The notes under the pieces are model-generated. The model saw only the letters and a list, made by a program, of their open reading frames with translations. It was not told the DNA's origin and ran no database searches. Shown in pieces: positions 49,005 through 60,856 of a stretch of DNA of 64,000 nucleotides (positions are counted from its first letter, which is position 1; the number at the start of each line of letters is the position of its first letter). The position numbers and the translations under genes were made by a program. This DNA comes from Talinum fruticosum (lineage: Eukaryota; Streptophyta; Magnoliopsida; Caryophyllales; Talinaceae), in the NCBI GenBank assembly GCA_021018815.1, contig JAITYX010000157.1, positions 248,001 through 312,000 on the forward strand, given 5' to 3'.

Positions 49005-51500
49005 GATGTCATTGGATCGGACACCTTCTATTGTCTCCGATGACGGTTGCATTTCCGACGAAGCTTTTAACATCCTTGGGTCAAACACATTTCCGGGCGA
49101 AGCATTCCTTCACCTTCGTTAGTTGTGGTCGATAAGGTTTGAATCCTAATGATAGTTGTTTTAGGACCTCATGATCATGTTATTGAATCCTCCTATTAAT
49201 TGTTTCAAATATGGTTGAGTAGAAGTAGAATAAATCTGAATTTTGCATTAATATTTTGCTTTTACAATATATGTAGGAATTGATAGATACTATTAATGAG
49301 GAGGTGGATGAACATAACGAATCTGAAAATTTCAAGAGCTCGACGAGAGTATTGAAAGAGTGGGTGCCGACATGTGAGGAAACATTGATTCCAAAAGAAG
49401 GTATGACATTCAACAACTTGGAGCATTGTGAGAAGTTTTACAAAACTTATGCTCATGAAGTTGGATTTAGTGTTCGTAAGTCATCTTGTAAAAAGAAATA
49501 AGGAATTGAACTATTCAAGTACTTTGTTTGTTCAAAACAAGGTTTTATAGAAAGTTCCACAAGTGCTAAAACCAAAGGGAAAGATAAAGTTCGCAAGAGA
49601 AAGTTGACAAGGGAGGGATGTAATGCTATGGTTGGGTTTAAAAGGATCGAAGATGGTAAATATGTTTTGTACAGATTTATGAAGGTCATACGCATTTACT
49701 TGCCACTCCTAGAAAACGTCACATGTTAATATCAAACTCTAGGGTGAAAAGTGTGTATAGGACCTTGTTTAAATCATTTACCCGTGCTAATATTGGTCTT
49801 AGTAAAGCCCACCGTCTCATGAAAGAACAAACATGTGGTTTTGAACATGTTGGATGCTCAAAAGAAGCACTTAAAAATTTTCAGAGAGACTTAAAAGCTT
49901 ATTTAAAGGATTCCGATGCTAACATGTTTGTTGAAAACCTCAAAAGGAAAAAGGAGCTTAATCAATCATTCTATTTTGCATATGAGTTGGATGATGATCA
50001 ACGGTTGAAGCATGTGTTTTGGGCCGATGGGATATCTAGGAGAAATTATGCATTATATGGAGATGTTGTTTCATTTGACACAACATTTGACACAAACAGA
50101 TTCAAGATGATATTTGCTCCTTTCACTCGGTCTTGATAACCATAGGCTTTGTGTAACATTTGGGGTCGCATTCTTAGGGGATGAAAAAGCCGAGTCATTC
50201 AAATGGTTATTTGAAAACTTCTTAGATGCAATGTGTAATAAAAAACCAAGTGTGTATTATAACCGATCAAGATCCTGCAATGAAACTAGCGATACAACAG
50301 GTTTTTGATACATCTATTCATAGATTTTGTATATGGCATATCATAAGGAAGCTTTACGAAAAGGTTGGATGCATATTGAATAGTAATGTTGATTTCAATA
50401 CTCGGTTTAAGTCATGTGTTTACAATTCAGAGATGCCAGTTGAATTTGAAACCACTTGGCAATCTATAATTATGGATTTTGGGTTAGCAAATAATGAATG
50501 GTTGTCTCAAATGTTTCGAATTCGTGAGATGTGGATTCCGGCTTATTTTAGGGATTTGTTTTTAGGAGCGAGTGTTGAGGACAACTTCTAGATCTGAAAG
50601 TGAAAATAATTTTTTAGCAACTTTACAAATCCACATCTAAATTTGGTGGAGTTTTGGATGCGTTGGGAAAGTGCTATTGATTTGCAAAGACATCGTCGAT
50701 CAAAAGCGGATAATGATACATGTAATTCATTACCTGAATTGAGGGCAAATAGGGATTTGGAGAGTCATGCAGTTAAAATCTATACTTACTCAAATTTTTA
50801 TAGATTTCAAGATGAGTTATGGGTAGCTTGCATGGATTGTGAAATTGAGGATAAAAAGGAGATTGAGGAAGGTTTCTTGATAATTGTTTCAGATAGTAGC
50901 AAAAAGGTTGCAAGAATAGAGAAATTATTTATAACCCGGTAGATCATGTGGCACATTGTTCATGTAAATTGTTTGAATGTGAAGGTATTCCTTGTCGTCA
51001 TATATTATGTATTTTGAAGGCAAAAGTGCATGAGCTTCCCACTTACTACATCTTGAGCGAGATGGACAAAGATGGCAAGAACCAAACCTATTTTCGATGT
51101 GGATGGTAATGTTTTGGAGGGTTGTTCTCGGATGAATGTTGAAGATAAGTTGATTTCTGATATTTGGATGGAGTCCATGAGTTGTGTGGAAGTTGCAGGT
51201 AGGAACCCCGAATTGCTTACTTTGGCTTTGAAGGGAATTTCAAATGTCACTAAAAAATTGATGGAGTTAAAAGGCAGTGAAAGCGAAAGTAAGACACAAG
51301 AGTTAGAGTCTTTTATTGGCTCAAGTGCTCCACAACAAGTTGAGATCCTTCCTCCAAAGCAATCAAACACTAAGGGTGGTGGTAAGCGAATCAAAGGTGG
51401 AAAAGAACAAGCATTAGAGGCGCAAAGAGAAGGAGACTTTGTAAAACTTGTGGACAACAAGCAAATCACGATAGCCTTAAAAGGGTCGACTTAGCTATGG
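49005..51500 (+). pseudogene. MULE transposase of the FAR1/FHY3-related type, multiply frameshifted
   Basis: MULE transposases of this type gave rise to the FAR1/FHY3 transcription factors. A first exon (ATG 49005, MSLDRTPSIVSDDG) is followed by an intron ending at about 49276. Then come the FAR1 DNA-binding region (FYKTYAHEVGFSVRKSSCKK, KYFVCSKQGF), the MULE DDE domain (DVVSFDTTFDTNRFKMIFAP, TFGVAFLGDEKAESFKWLF, IITDQDPAMKLAIQQVF, RFCIWHIIRKL), a SWIM zinc finger near 50945-51010 (CSCKLFECEGIPCRH) and a C-terminal RRRLCKTCGQQANHDS zinc-knuckle-like end. Defects: stop at 49499-49501, frameshifts near 49680, 50125, 50250, 50590, 50910 and in the tail, and loss of the final Cys of the knuckle. 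It cannot encode a working transposase. Confidence 0.93.
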
Positions 51501-51884
51501 TATTTTTTTAATTCTTATATCGTATATTTATAACTTCTTTCAACTGAAATCACTAACTGAACATTGGTAATTATTTATTTTCTTGAAGTTGCAGCACCTA
51601 GTTTGGGAAGACACATGTTTGTGGCGGCGAAGCGACGTTTTGGGAGCAACGTGATCGTGGCGGCAACTAGTTTTAGATGTAGGGATTAGAAGTTATTATA
51701 GGCTTATGTCAAGTTGGAGAATTGTTTTAAGAATCTACTTTATTAGAACTTTGTATTAGTGTTGTTTTTACTTTGAGACAAAAACTGGATTATGTAAGCA
51801 AATTTTTGTAAATCTATAAATTTTTGAAGTTAATAATGTTTGCTAGATTTTACTCTTTTTCCCGGAGCGTGCTTTATATTAGAG

Positions 51885-51919
<35 letters not shown>

Positions 51920-51934
51920 ATTGCTGCTGCTGCT
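51885..51934. repeat. (GTT)n/(GCT)n microsatellite
   Basis: About eleven GTT units followed by a few GCT units, inside the MULE. Confidence 0.9.
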
Positions 51935-52137
51935 TGTAAGATTATTGAATTCAGGGATATATTTGGCGCATTGACTCGTCGATCTGTTCAATTAGTGCCG
52001 TTTCTTTACATGTAACGACTTATGGTTTTGTAAGAGGGATGAATTATTTATGCTATTCAGCACTGAGGTTGAATTTTGCTAAGCTACTTATATTTGCATT
52101 AGCGCCAAGGCATTGACAAAGACCATTTGATAATAGG

Positions 52138-52270
52138 GCAGTAGCGGAATACCTCTCTCGTGATCTTCCATACGAATTGTCGGAAGATGATGTTTTCCTC
52201 ACAAGTGGGTGTACGCAGGCAATTGAAGTTGCAATGTCCGCCATATTTCGTCCGAGGAGGCAATATACGT
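52138..52270 (+). pseudogene. Captured exon fragment of a tyrosine-aminotransferase-like gene
   Basis: The frame from 52138 reads AVAEYLSRDLPYELSEDDVF then LTSGCTQAIEVAMS, a close match to the conserved N-domain of plant tyrosine aminotransferases (pyridoxal-phosphate fold type I), where family members have LTLGCTQAIEV. After a one-base insertion near 52250, RPGGNI-like residues of the following ARPGANILLPRPG block can be read. An AG just before GGCAGTAGC (52135) could be the original splice acceptor, implying capture from genomic DNA. No start, catalytic lysine or other exon is present, so this is a Pack-MULE-type gene fragment. Confidence 0.8.
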
Positions 52271-52319
52271 CTATAAACTTTGTCTGTTTCATTTCGATAA
52301 AGTAGTAGATAGTCAATAG

Positions 52320-52450
52320 TTTTTAAATCTAGGGTCTAGTGAAATCGGTCTATCTGCAATTTTACAATTCAAGGATGAGGCTACATCGTAACCCCTATAC
52401 TTGACTTGGCTACGGGACTTTTGCGGGGATGGATTTGAATTAGGATTTTT
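52320..52450 (+). mobile_element. SINE-like fragment
   Basis: Words in order (GTGAAATCGGTCTATCTGC, GATGAGGCTACATCGTAACC, TTGCGGGGAT) resemble the body of plant Au/TS-type SINEs, which carry GAAACAGTCTCTCT, GGTAAGGCTGCGTACA and a GCGGGA-type end. The tRNA-derived head and terminal T-run are not visible. Assignment is by memory of the family pattern. Confidence 0.35.
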
Positions 52451-53051
52451 ATTGAAAGTCTCTTGAGACTTCAACAAAATTAAGGTGGTGTCCTTGTTTC
52501 CAGGGGTGAGTTTATTTGCTCAAGGATTGTAGTCAGATTGAATTTAGCTAATTGGATTAAAAAAGCATCCAGAATAAGCTAATAATTAACTACCGCCTTT
52601 GCACTTATGCTCCAGTTTAGCCTTCAACCTAGTGTGCTATCATGAGGTAGTACATACCATACCAAAATATTCTCTCGGAATATTGGGTATGGGTTTGGGC
52701 CTTGGATAACCGAATTTCGGAGGGTATGCATGTTGCGATCTAGAATTGAAGGGTGTTAGATCTCCGGTTCATTATAATATTTTCTTTCATTCTGTTTTCT
52801 AAATTACTTTTGCCTTGCATTTCTTCTTCTTTTTCTTCCTCCTCCTCATCCTCTTTTTGGATGATTATTGTATGGCCATATCATACGCTGCATTCACAGT
52901 TTTTGTTTTCTAAGATAATTTGTGAAAAGTGAATCATGATTTTTCTTTCTATACATGATCGAGAAGTCTTTGTCCTTCCTTCTCTTTGTCAACTTTTGTG
53001 CTTATGGTTCTTTCTTAGAGTTTTTGTGCCTATGTTTTGTGCTTATGCTTC

Positions 53052-53129
53052 ATTAGCCCATGTGGGATTTGAACCCAAATATTTTGTGTACGAACACAAA
53101 TGCTCTACCAATTGAGCTAATGGACTATG
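53052..53129 (-). other. Degenerate tRNA-like sequence (Thr-like) inside the MULE
   Basis: The minus strand folds into most of a cloverleaf. The acceptor AGTCCAT pairs with ATGGGCT (one G-T pair), the D arm is GCTC/GAGC with A box TAGCTCAATTGG, and the T arm carries GGTTCAAATCC. The anticodon arm TTTGTG...CACAAA has one base too many or too few for a seven-base loop; the triplet CGT in it would read threonine. The T stem is imperfect. I regard it as a tRNA pseudogene. Confidence 0.6.
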
Positions 53130-54401
53130 TAAATCTCATTGCTTCAATTCCAATAATCAAACACAATTTGACACAATCCAACAATCATATCAACTCACAC
53201 TAAGACAATACTAACAAGACAAGCAATGCAACTAGAGACAATAAATAGAGGCAATTGAACTAGCTCCAACAACCATCACCGATTTTTGTTAAAGCCAATA
53301 GCTCCCTTCGGTAGGTAGTACTTGTAGAAGCATTAAAAAGATCTTAGGCTTCTATCAACAAAAGTCTTCGAGTAGGCAATGGAAACAAGCTTTCACTTAG
53401 ATTTTTGAGATATTGAGGACATATCAGCAAAAGTCTATCGGCATGATCAAATAATTTTGCACGAATAGGGAAAAGTTTAATCTATTTAGTCCGAACAACA
53501 CTCGCTAATGCCGGACATGCAACCACATAAACAATTACAGCTCATACGAGTAGTAGGCTGCAATGTCCAATTTCGACAACAAGGAAAGATAAAGACACGG
53601 AACAAGCATTTGACAACAAGCAAATGCATCAATTTCAACCCCAAATCCAAGAACAGATATGCATCAAACAGAAATCCAAGAACAATCTCATGTTCAATTG
53701 TTGCATTTGTTTTGGGGAGATTCTAATTCAATAATCTCATAAATCCTACACTCGAAATCACAGAAATCCAAGAACAACTCCAAATTGTGATTCTAATTAT
53801 AAAACAGAAATTTCAATTGAAATTAAACAGAAATTTAATATAGAGAATATAACAAACCCTAGATTCGAGAGAGAGTTGGCGATTTCCGTTCCACGACTCG
53901 GGTCTCTCGGTGGTGGTATGATGGTTGGCGCGGTGGTTGGTGAAGTGGTGGTCGGTGTTGTGGGAGGTGGCCGACGAGGTGGCCGGTGAGAATTAGACGT
54001 CGGCGAATTGCAGCGAGCGAGGGGACAGGCGAGCGCGCGAGAGGGCAGCGAGCGAGCGAGCGAGCGAGAGGTAGGTGCGGCCGGCAATTGGGTTCCGGTG
54101 CTGCGGTGACAGGCGAGGTGGCGGCGACGTGGCCTGCGAGGTGGTGGCCGGCGATTTTTGAAGGTAGAGAGGGTAGAGAGATGGCAAAGGTTAGAGGAAG
54201 GGGATAAAGCTGGAGAGCGAGCGAAGTCGGAGGGAGGAAGGAGGATTGAAAATTTTAATAATTTTTGCCTAAATTAAAGCATGAATGATTTTAATATCCT
54301 CCTTATATCAGGACCGTTGGATTAAATTTGAACGGTTCGAGATGATAAGTTCTCATAAAAAGGAGGGTTCTCATTTTTAGGGGTTCTCATATGAACCCTC
54401 C

Positions 54402-54403
<2 letters not shown>

Positions 54404-54462
<59 letters not shown>
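54404..54462. repeat. (TA)n microsatellite at the right MULE border
   Basis: About 29 TA units. The left border also ends in TATATA, so the MULE inserted in or expanded next to a TA run. Confidence 0.95.
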
Positions 54463-54467
<5 letters not shown>

Positions 54468-54529
54468 CAATGTTCTCTAGGAAAATTTGTATTTCTAACA
54501 TTTATTTTTCCAGATGGAATATTTTTATC

Positions 54530-54532
<3 letters not shown>

Positions 54533-54572
<40 letters not shown>

Positions 54573-54617
54573 TCTAGGAAAAATGTCAAATAAAATAATA
54601 ATAATAATAATAATAAC

Positions 54618-54655
<38 letters not shown>

Positions 54656-54665
54656 TAATAATAAC

Positions 54666-54715
<50 letters not shown>

Positions 54716-54727
54716 CAACAACAATAC
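54533..54727. repeat. (TTA)n ... (TAA)n inverted microsatellite pair
   Basis: Thirteen TTA units (54533-54571) and about forty interrupted TAA/AAC units (54594-54727) are separated by a 22-base unique segment, so the two arrays are complementary and could pair as a hairpin. Confidence 0.9.
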
Positions 54728-56414
54728 CAAAAAATAACAACAAAAATAATTATACTTTCCTAAATTACACCTAAACAGTTAGTATTTGGTTAACTATATT
54801 CATTGTTAGTCATTCAAAATCAATAGTTGCCTTTCCTACGTCTCTAAACGCCCTACCTCAGTTTCCTCTATATATCATGTAAGTATGACTTTTTTTCTTT
54901 TTTTATTTTATTTTGACAACAATAATATGATACTCTTGTATGACTCGATAGCATCAATGATGATAATTTATAAAAAAATATTCCAATTTACTTGAATAAT
55001 TCAGGCAAAGGTAATTAGTAATGATAAGAAGTGGCGTAGCTATTTTAAGGCTATGGGTGTCGTAGGACACCATAAAATATAACAATATTTATAAAATTTA
55101 GAATATTAAAAAATGGGACATCCTTAAATATATTTGTGAGCACCGCCACTGAAATAGGTCATTCAAATATAGCAATGTACTAAATAACAAGGCAAGGGAA
55201 CAATCACTGTTTTTTTTGGGAAAGGGGTTTGATATAAGTGAATAAATTATAACGAATATATAATTTTTAACTGAAATAATTATTCAAATATATAGTTATT
55301 TGTTGTGAAACAGTTCTTATATAAAAATGATGAGTGATTATTCATTTATGGTAAATGATAAATTTGGGTCCATAATATCATTTCTAATTTTAGGGTGAAT
55401 GCAAATCAAACAAAAAAATCTTTTTTTTTAATCTAAAAGATGTGGATAGATGATTTGATCGTTCCAAGAACTTGGGTAATTTTTTCCTTATATCTCAATA
55501 ATAACTTTTTCTTTTGTAAAATATAGAATAACCCTTATAAACTTATGGTTGGACTTTGTATATGTCATATAATTTTTTTTTCCGATTATGATTTCAAGGA
55601 AAATAATGATATAAACTATAAAATATTTTAAGATTACAAAACTAAAAGGTTTGGATAAAAATAATATAAACTTTAGGCTATTGAAAGAAAACAATACATT
55701 TTTTTCTTTGATACTGTAGTATAAACTTTAAATTTATTTAATATCGGCAAAATACTTTCGATTTAAGGGCTTGTGACTTAGTGAAATAATGATGTCCTAA
55801 ATAATGTTACTTATTTAGGCGGCGAGTTTAATTTGTTTAACACGATTTGTTTAACAATTTTTCAAATGTGTCGATAGATATAAAAAATCAACGCTAAATA
55901 TTCAAATATGTCGTTCACGTCAGCGAATTCGCTTACCGCGTCATTGCAACACCGAATCATAACTCTTTAACTCACTTTTGTTCTATTGGTATTAATAGGT
56001 TAAATTTTACACTTCTAGCATCAAATAAAATAGTTCATATTATTTTCTACCAATATCCCTAAATTGGTATTATTTTCATCTAAAAAACTAAATTAGAATG
56101 GTTACGAAAAATATTATTTGTGATATTTTATTTTCAAATCTTAATACCTCTTAATAATTTTATATTCTATTTATTTCAAATTAAAATGATTAAGAAAAAT
56201 ATCATTTATCATAATTTTATATTCTATTAAGCAATTCTTAATTTCACTTCTAATTATATTTTTTATCATTTTTTTCTCCACTTTGGGAGTAACTCCTCTA
56301 TATTCCACTTTAGGAATATCAAATTATTTTTTAATATGTGTTATATTATATATAAAAATTTTTTAATTTAAAATTCTCATGCAAGAACAAAAGCATAGAT
56401 TAGCTTTATTCATA
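54728..56414. other. AT-rich sequence with a small hAT-like MITE candidate
   Basis: No gene is supported. A segment at about 55033-55151 begins AGTGGCGTAGC and ends GCACCGCCACT, so its ends resemble those of the hAT at 43503. No clear 8-bp duplication flanks it. Confidence 0.4.
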
Positions 56415-59400
56415 CTAGTTTGGACCCGTGCTATGCACGGAGTAATGTAATACTCCTTAATAAGTTATCAACTAAAAAAGTAAATATTTAATAACTGCAT
56501 TTAATAAATGAGATTAATAATCGAAAATGCTACAATCACCATATGGTATGCTTCCACCCTTATCTAATTACACATGATTGAGTGTGGCAAAAAAATAAGC
56601 AAAAATAAGTTGCTCGAAATCATTTTCACACATAATAATGTGGAAAAATATAACCACTCTTGTAAGAGTGATACTAACCTATTAAGGTATATTCATGTAT
56701 ATTAAGAGTGGTCATTTACATCTATTGAAAAAATGATTATTCAGCATGGATAATAAGCGTGGCGAGATAATAAGCGTGACGAGTTATTTTGAGATAATTG
56801 AAATACATAAAAAGAATTTTTTCGCATTGGACAATTTATGATAATCGTATAAGTCAAATACTAAATTTACAATCAAAAAGAAATTTTTTAAAAAATAATT
56901 GAAAAGAATTTTGATAAAAATTAAACACATAAAGGAAATATTTTTATGCAAATTTTCGATTTCTCTCTTTTACAGCACAATGCCCAATATATTGAAAAAA
57001 TCAAAATAAGAAATAAACCTCAAATCTCAAACTCTAATCTCGTTTTCTCTCTTATTTTCTGCTTAATCAGTAAATTTCACATGTGCCCGCTTTATATCTT
57101 TTTTTCTTAATGTTGTTTAAAGAAAAGTAAAATAAAATAAAACTAAAAAAATTCACCTTAATGAATAGAACCCTAATTTGAAGAAGAACTAAGTATTTTT
57201 AATCCGGAGGCAGATCTACGTTAGGGCAACCGCGGTCACCCAACCCCGTCCTTTCGAGAGAAAAACATGGCATAAAGAGTAAAAAAAAAAAATTTTAATT
57301 AACCCTAGTTAATTTCAAAAATAATTTTGTAGCTTAACCGGTGACACCCTAAGTGTCTATATCGGTGGTAGAAGTTGCTTCAAGTGCAAATTGGTAATAG
57401 AAAAAAAGACTCGCTCAAGGGGTAATATGTCCATAAATATAAGTATGGCGAGTGATGGTGTTTTCTTTGGATATAAGTGTGTGGTTAAAGACGACTCTCA
57501 TCCGACTTATTTAGTGTGTGGAATATTTGTCCACTCATACCATTTCCACACTTAACATAAGTATGGTAAAAGTAAGGATGCATGTCATATTTTGAAAATG
57601 ATATAATAGACACAAAATTAAAAAGTAAGTGGAAAGATAGAGAAACTCATGATCCAAACAAATCAAATTAGACAAAAAATTACATAAATAAGTAGTTAAA
57701 CTCATACCTTAATCATAACAGACCTCCTCCAATTGACCGAGCCTTACTGATTCAATCACTTTCAAAACTTAAAGTCACTAATTAAAAATTAGTTTGAAAC
57801 CGATACCATGTTCTTTAGTCACCTCAACCACATCTTCCTAACAAATTAATAAACCAAACAATGATAGAAGCTATTGTTACATCTTTACAATACATATTTT
57901 ATTTTTTAGTAGAAAGGAAGAACAAATTTTCTCATCTAATGAAATATCTTATTCATCCACCCAAAAATATATAATTAATATATATATTGTTCACTTTGAT
58001 AGTTATCTCATTAGATTTCAGTCAAAGTCACAATTTGAAGTCACAAAGGAAAAAAAAACGTAACTTGTGATTCTCAAATGTAAATCAAATCAAACCAAAA
58101 TTTGAAATAATATAGATTATACTTTTTAGGTTAAAAATATTGGTGAATTAACCTTAACACCGTTAAAAATAATAGAATATCCTTTAATTATTTTCTAAAA
58201 TATTATTCTATAATTTATCTTAAATAAAATTACTCTTAATTACATCCCTTCTTTAAAATCATTCAATATACTTTTTGTCATCAATATATTTTTTTGAATT
58301 TTTCACGGGTTTTTACTAATGATTGACGTGAGAATGAATTACATTGATTGATAATAGGATAGATATCTCAGTAATTTTATATTAATTTTATTTTGAGTCC
58401 TAATATATTTTAATTTTCAGATTATTTTTCTATTTATTTTTGTTATTTTTAGTCAAATTGTTAGAAGTTGGATTAAATTAGTTTCCTTTGGTTAATTTTA
58501 TTTTTTATATTATTATAGGGTTTAGTTAGAGTATTAATATCTTAGTATTAATTTTCTTAGTTTTTATGATTAATTTAATTATTTTTTGATTTATTTTCTA
58601 ATTTAGGTTAAAGCAAGTTTTTAATTTAATAAATTTATAAATTAAATTTTTGTATTTTAATTTTAGGTTTTTAGTGTATGTTTCGGTCCAAAAAATAGTT
58701 TTAATATTCTAGTTTATTTAATTATTTATTTTCATATGTATTGTAGTGTAATTGATTATTTGTTTAACTTTCTATTTTAGATTATGTTTTTGTTTTTCTG
58801 TTTTAATTGTGTTTAATTTTTCTGAAAAATTTAAAAAGTTTTTATGTTTTTAATTCTGTCCAGATTTTTAATTTAGTTCATTATATAATTTTCTGTAATT
58901 TTTATTTATTAATTTTCTGCTCAATTTGGTTTTATTTTATGTTTTATATTTTTAAAATTAATAAGGCTAATTATTTACTGTTTAATTTTTAGATTTAGAT
59001 TAAATAATTTTATAATATTATTTATTTATTTTTCAGCAAGGGGATCCAATATTACCTTGATACAGTCTACTTTTAAAGGGAAACCTTTTTTTTCCTTTCG
59101 ATGAATTTTATCGTTTATTTAATTATTTACATCAATGACTTATTTTTAATGAACAAATAATTTTTATGGTTGAGACTACACCAAGCTCCTACAATCACTC
59201 TTGTTGTAGTATTTAGTCTATTTAAAAAGATTACTATTATATATTGTATAGATTTATTAGAAAAAAATACTAATGAGACTGTATTATCACACACACAAAA
59301 AAAGGAGGAGGATAGTTCACTTATAAAAGGATTTTTTTATTTGGATAAATTATATTATTTATTTATTTATTTAATTATTTACATCAACGACTCATATTCA

Positions 59401-59503
59401 ATGGACAAATAATTTTTATGGTTAAGATTACCCTAATTTCTTACAATCACTCCCATTACAATATTTGACCAATTTAAAAATATTACTATTATATATTGCA
59501 TAG

Positions 59504-59550
<47 letters not shown>

Positions 59551-59566
59551 CATTATGATTATGATG

Positions 59567-59599
<33 letters not shown>

Positions 59600-59615
59600 G
59601 TTATTATTATTATTA

Positions 59616-59661
<46 letters not shown>

Positions 59662-59681
59662 TATAGTTATTATTACTGTTA

Positions 59682-59730
<49 letters not shown>

Positions 59731-59734
59731 TATA

Positions 59735-59790
<56 letters not shown>

Positions 59791-59821
59791 CATTATGATT
59801 ATTATTATCATTATGATTATG

Positions 59822-59897
<76 letters not shown>

Positions 59898-60133
59898 GAG
59901 TCTATAGATGAGTGGAAACTTATTTTTTAAATGATAAATTATTTATTTTTTTATTGGACGAAACTCCTTAATTAACTCTGGTTGCAGCATTTCAAAATTT
60001 GAAAAGATTGGCATTATATAGTGTATAGATGAATGAAAATTTAATTGTATATACTTAAAATTAGAATTATTATATCTTTATATATAATTTTTTATTATTA
60101 AAGATTTTGTGCGATAACATGGGCACAAACTAG
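56415..60133. mobile_element. Helitron-like region B with opposing CTAG-T ends
   Basis: The left end, read on the minus strand, has hairpin CCGTGCATAGCACGG before CTAG-T, almost identical to copy A. The right end, read on the plus strand, is GTGCGATAACATGGGCAC followed by AAACTAG and T. The two ends are thus inverted relatives over about 25 bases. The tract 58400-59990 is collinear with 34800-35820 of copy A. Either two opposed Helitrons abut, or the unit has terminal inverted repeats and is not a classical Helitron. No helicase gene. An unrelated insert with CGGTGACACCCTAAG lies near 57190-57400. Confidence 0.45.
59505..59896. repeat. Very long (TTA)n microsatellite (~390 bp)
   Basis: Interrupted TTA units with ATC, TTG and CTA variants make up about 130 repeats. 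The isoleucine-rich frames on both strands come from this array. Confidence 0.97.
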
Positions 60134-60324
60134 TGAAGTAAAATAGAAATGAAGGAGGGATGTTGGAAACTAATTCAATCAAACACTTGCAAAGGAAATG
60201 ACGTTGTTTGGTAATCATATGTTAATGATTAGCTGTTAGCTGTAGATATTAACGGTTTGTATTAGCTATTTGATTTAATTATTTGCATTAATTATTTGTG
60301 AAAAATGTATGTAATATATAATAA

Positions 60325-60665
60325 AATGTTTTTTTAATTGCTCCTTGCATCATATTAAATCCCGCTTAAACAAACTCTTTCAAATTATTTCCTTCCTTTT
60401 TCTAATTTTTTTGAAATTCAAATTAGATTGTTTCTATCTTATCAAAAATGTTTAAAACGTAATTTATGAAAACAGAATTAATATATATATATATATATAT
60501 AATACTATAACTGAAATGTTTTTTTGAATTGTTACTTGCACCACATTAAATCCCTCCTAAATGACCCCTCTCAAACTGCTTCCCTTCTTTTTCTATCCTT
60601 CGAAATTCACATTAAATTATTTTTATTTTATCAAAAATATCAAAAATATAATTTATGAAATATAT
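60325..60665. repeat. Dispersed ~150-bp repeat, copies 2 and 3 in tandem
   Basis: Two diverged copies (60325-60490 and 60512-60665) of the sequence at 44660, each followed by TA-rich runs. A short piece of the Helitron-like 5' region (CATTTATTTACTAAAATTT) follows at 60670-60790. Confidence 0.7.
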
Positions 60666-60856
60666 ATATACTAAGCATTTATTTACTAAAATTTTTAAGT
60701 ATTTATTTAGTACACTTTTACTAAATATTATTATAACTATTTGTTTATAAAAAAATAACCATTAAAAATATTATACGGCTAGCAATAATGAAAAATATCA
60801 AAAATATTATTTATGAAAAGATGATATATATCTAGCTTAAAAATTGATTGAGTGAC

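Larger units (their letters stand above)
48366..54403 (+). mobile_element. Mutator-like element (MULE) with ~110-bp TIRs and captured host sequence
   Basis: The first ~110 bases (from GGGGAGGGTTCATATGAG) match the complement of the last ~110 bases (54293-54403) at about 95 percent by eye, including AATTTAATCCAACGGTCC. The flanks are TA-rich (GTATATATA and ATATATATA), so the 9-bp target duplication is only roughly visible. GC-rich leaders lie next to both TIRs (48540-48990 and 53870-54240). A FAR1/FHY3-like transposase pseudogene occupies 49005-51500. The rest holds a tyrosine-aminotransferase-like exon fragment (52138-52270), a SINE-like piece and a tRNA-like segment. It is an autonomous-type MULE that has decayed and has also acquired host DNA. 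Confidence 0.9.

Noticed and set aside
48521..49043. Gly/Arg-rich and Pro-rich proteins in the MULE leader
   Set aside because: They follow from the 132-bp GC-rich triplication and are read equally well in several frames.
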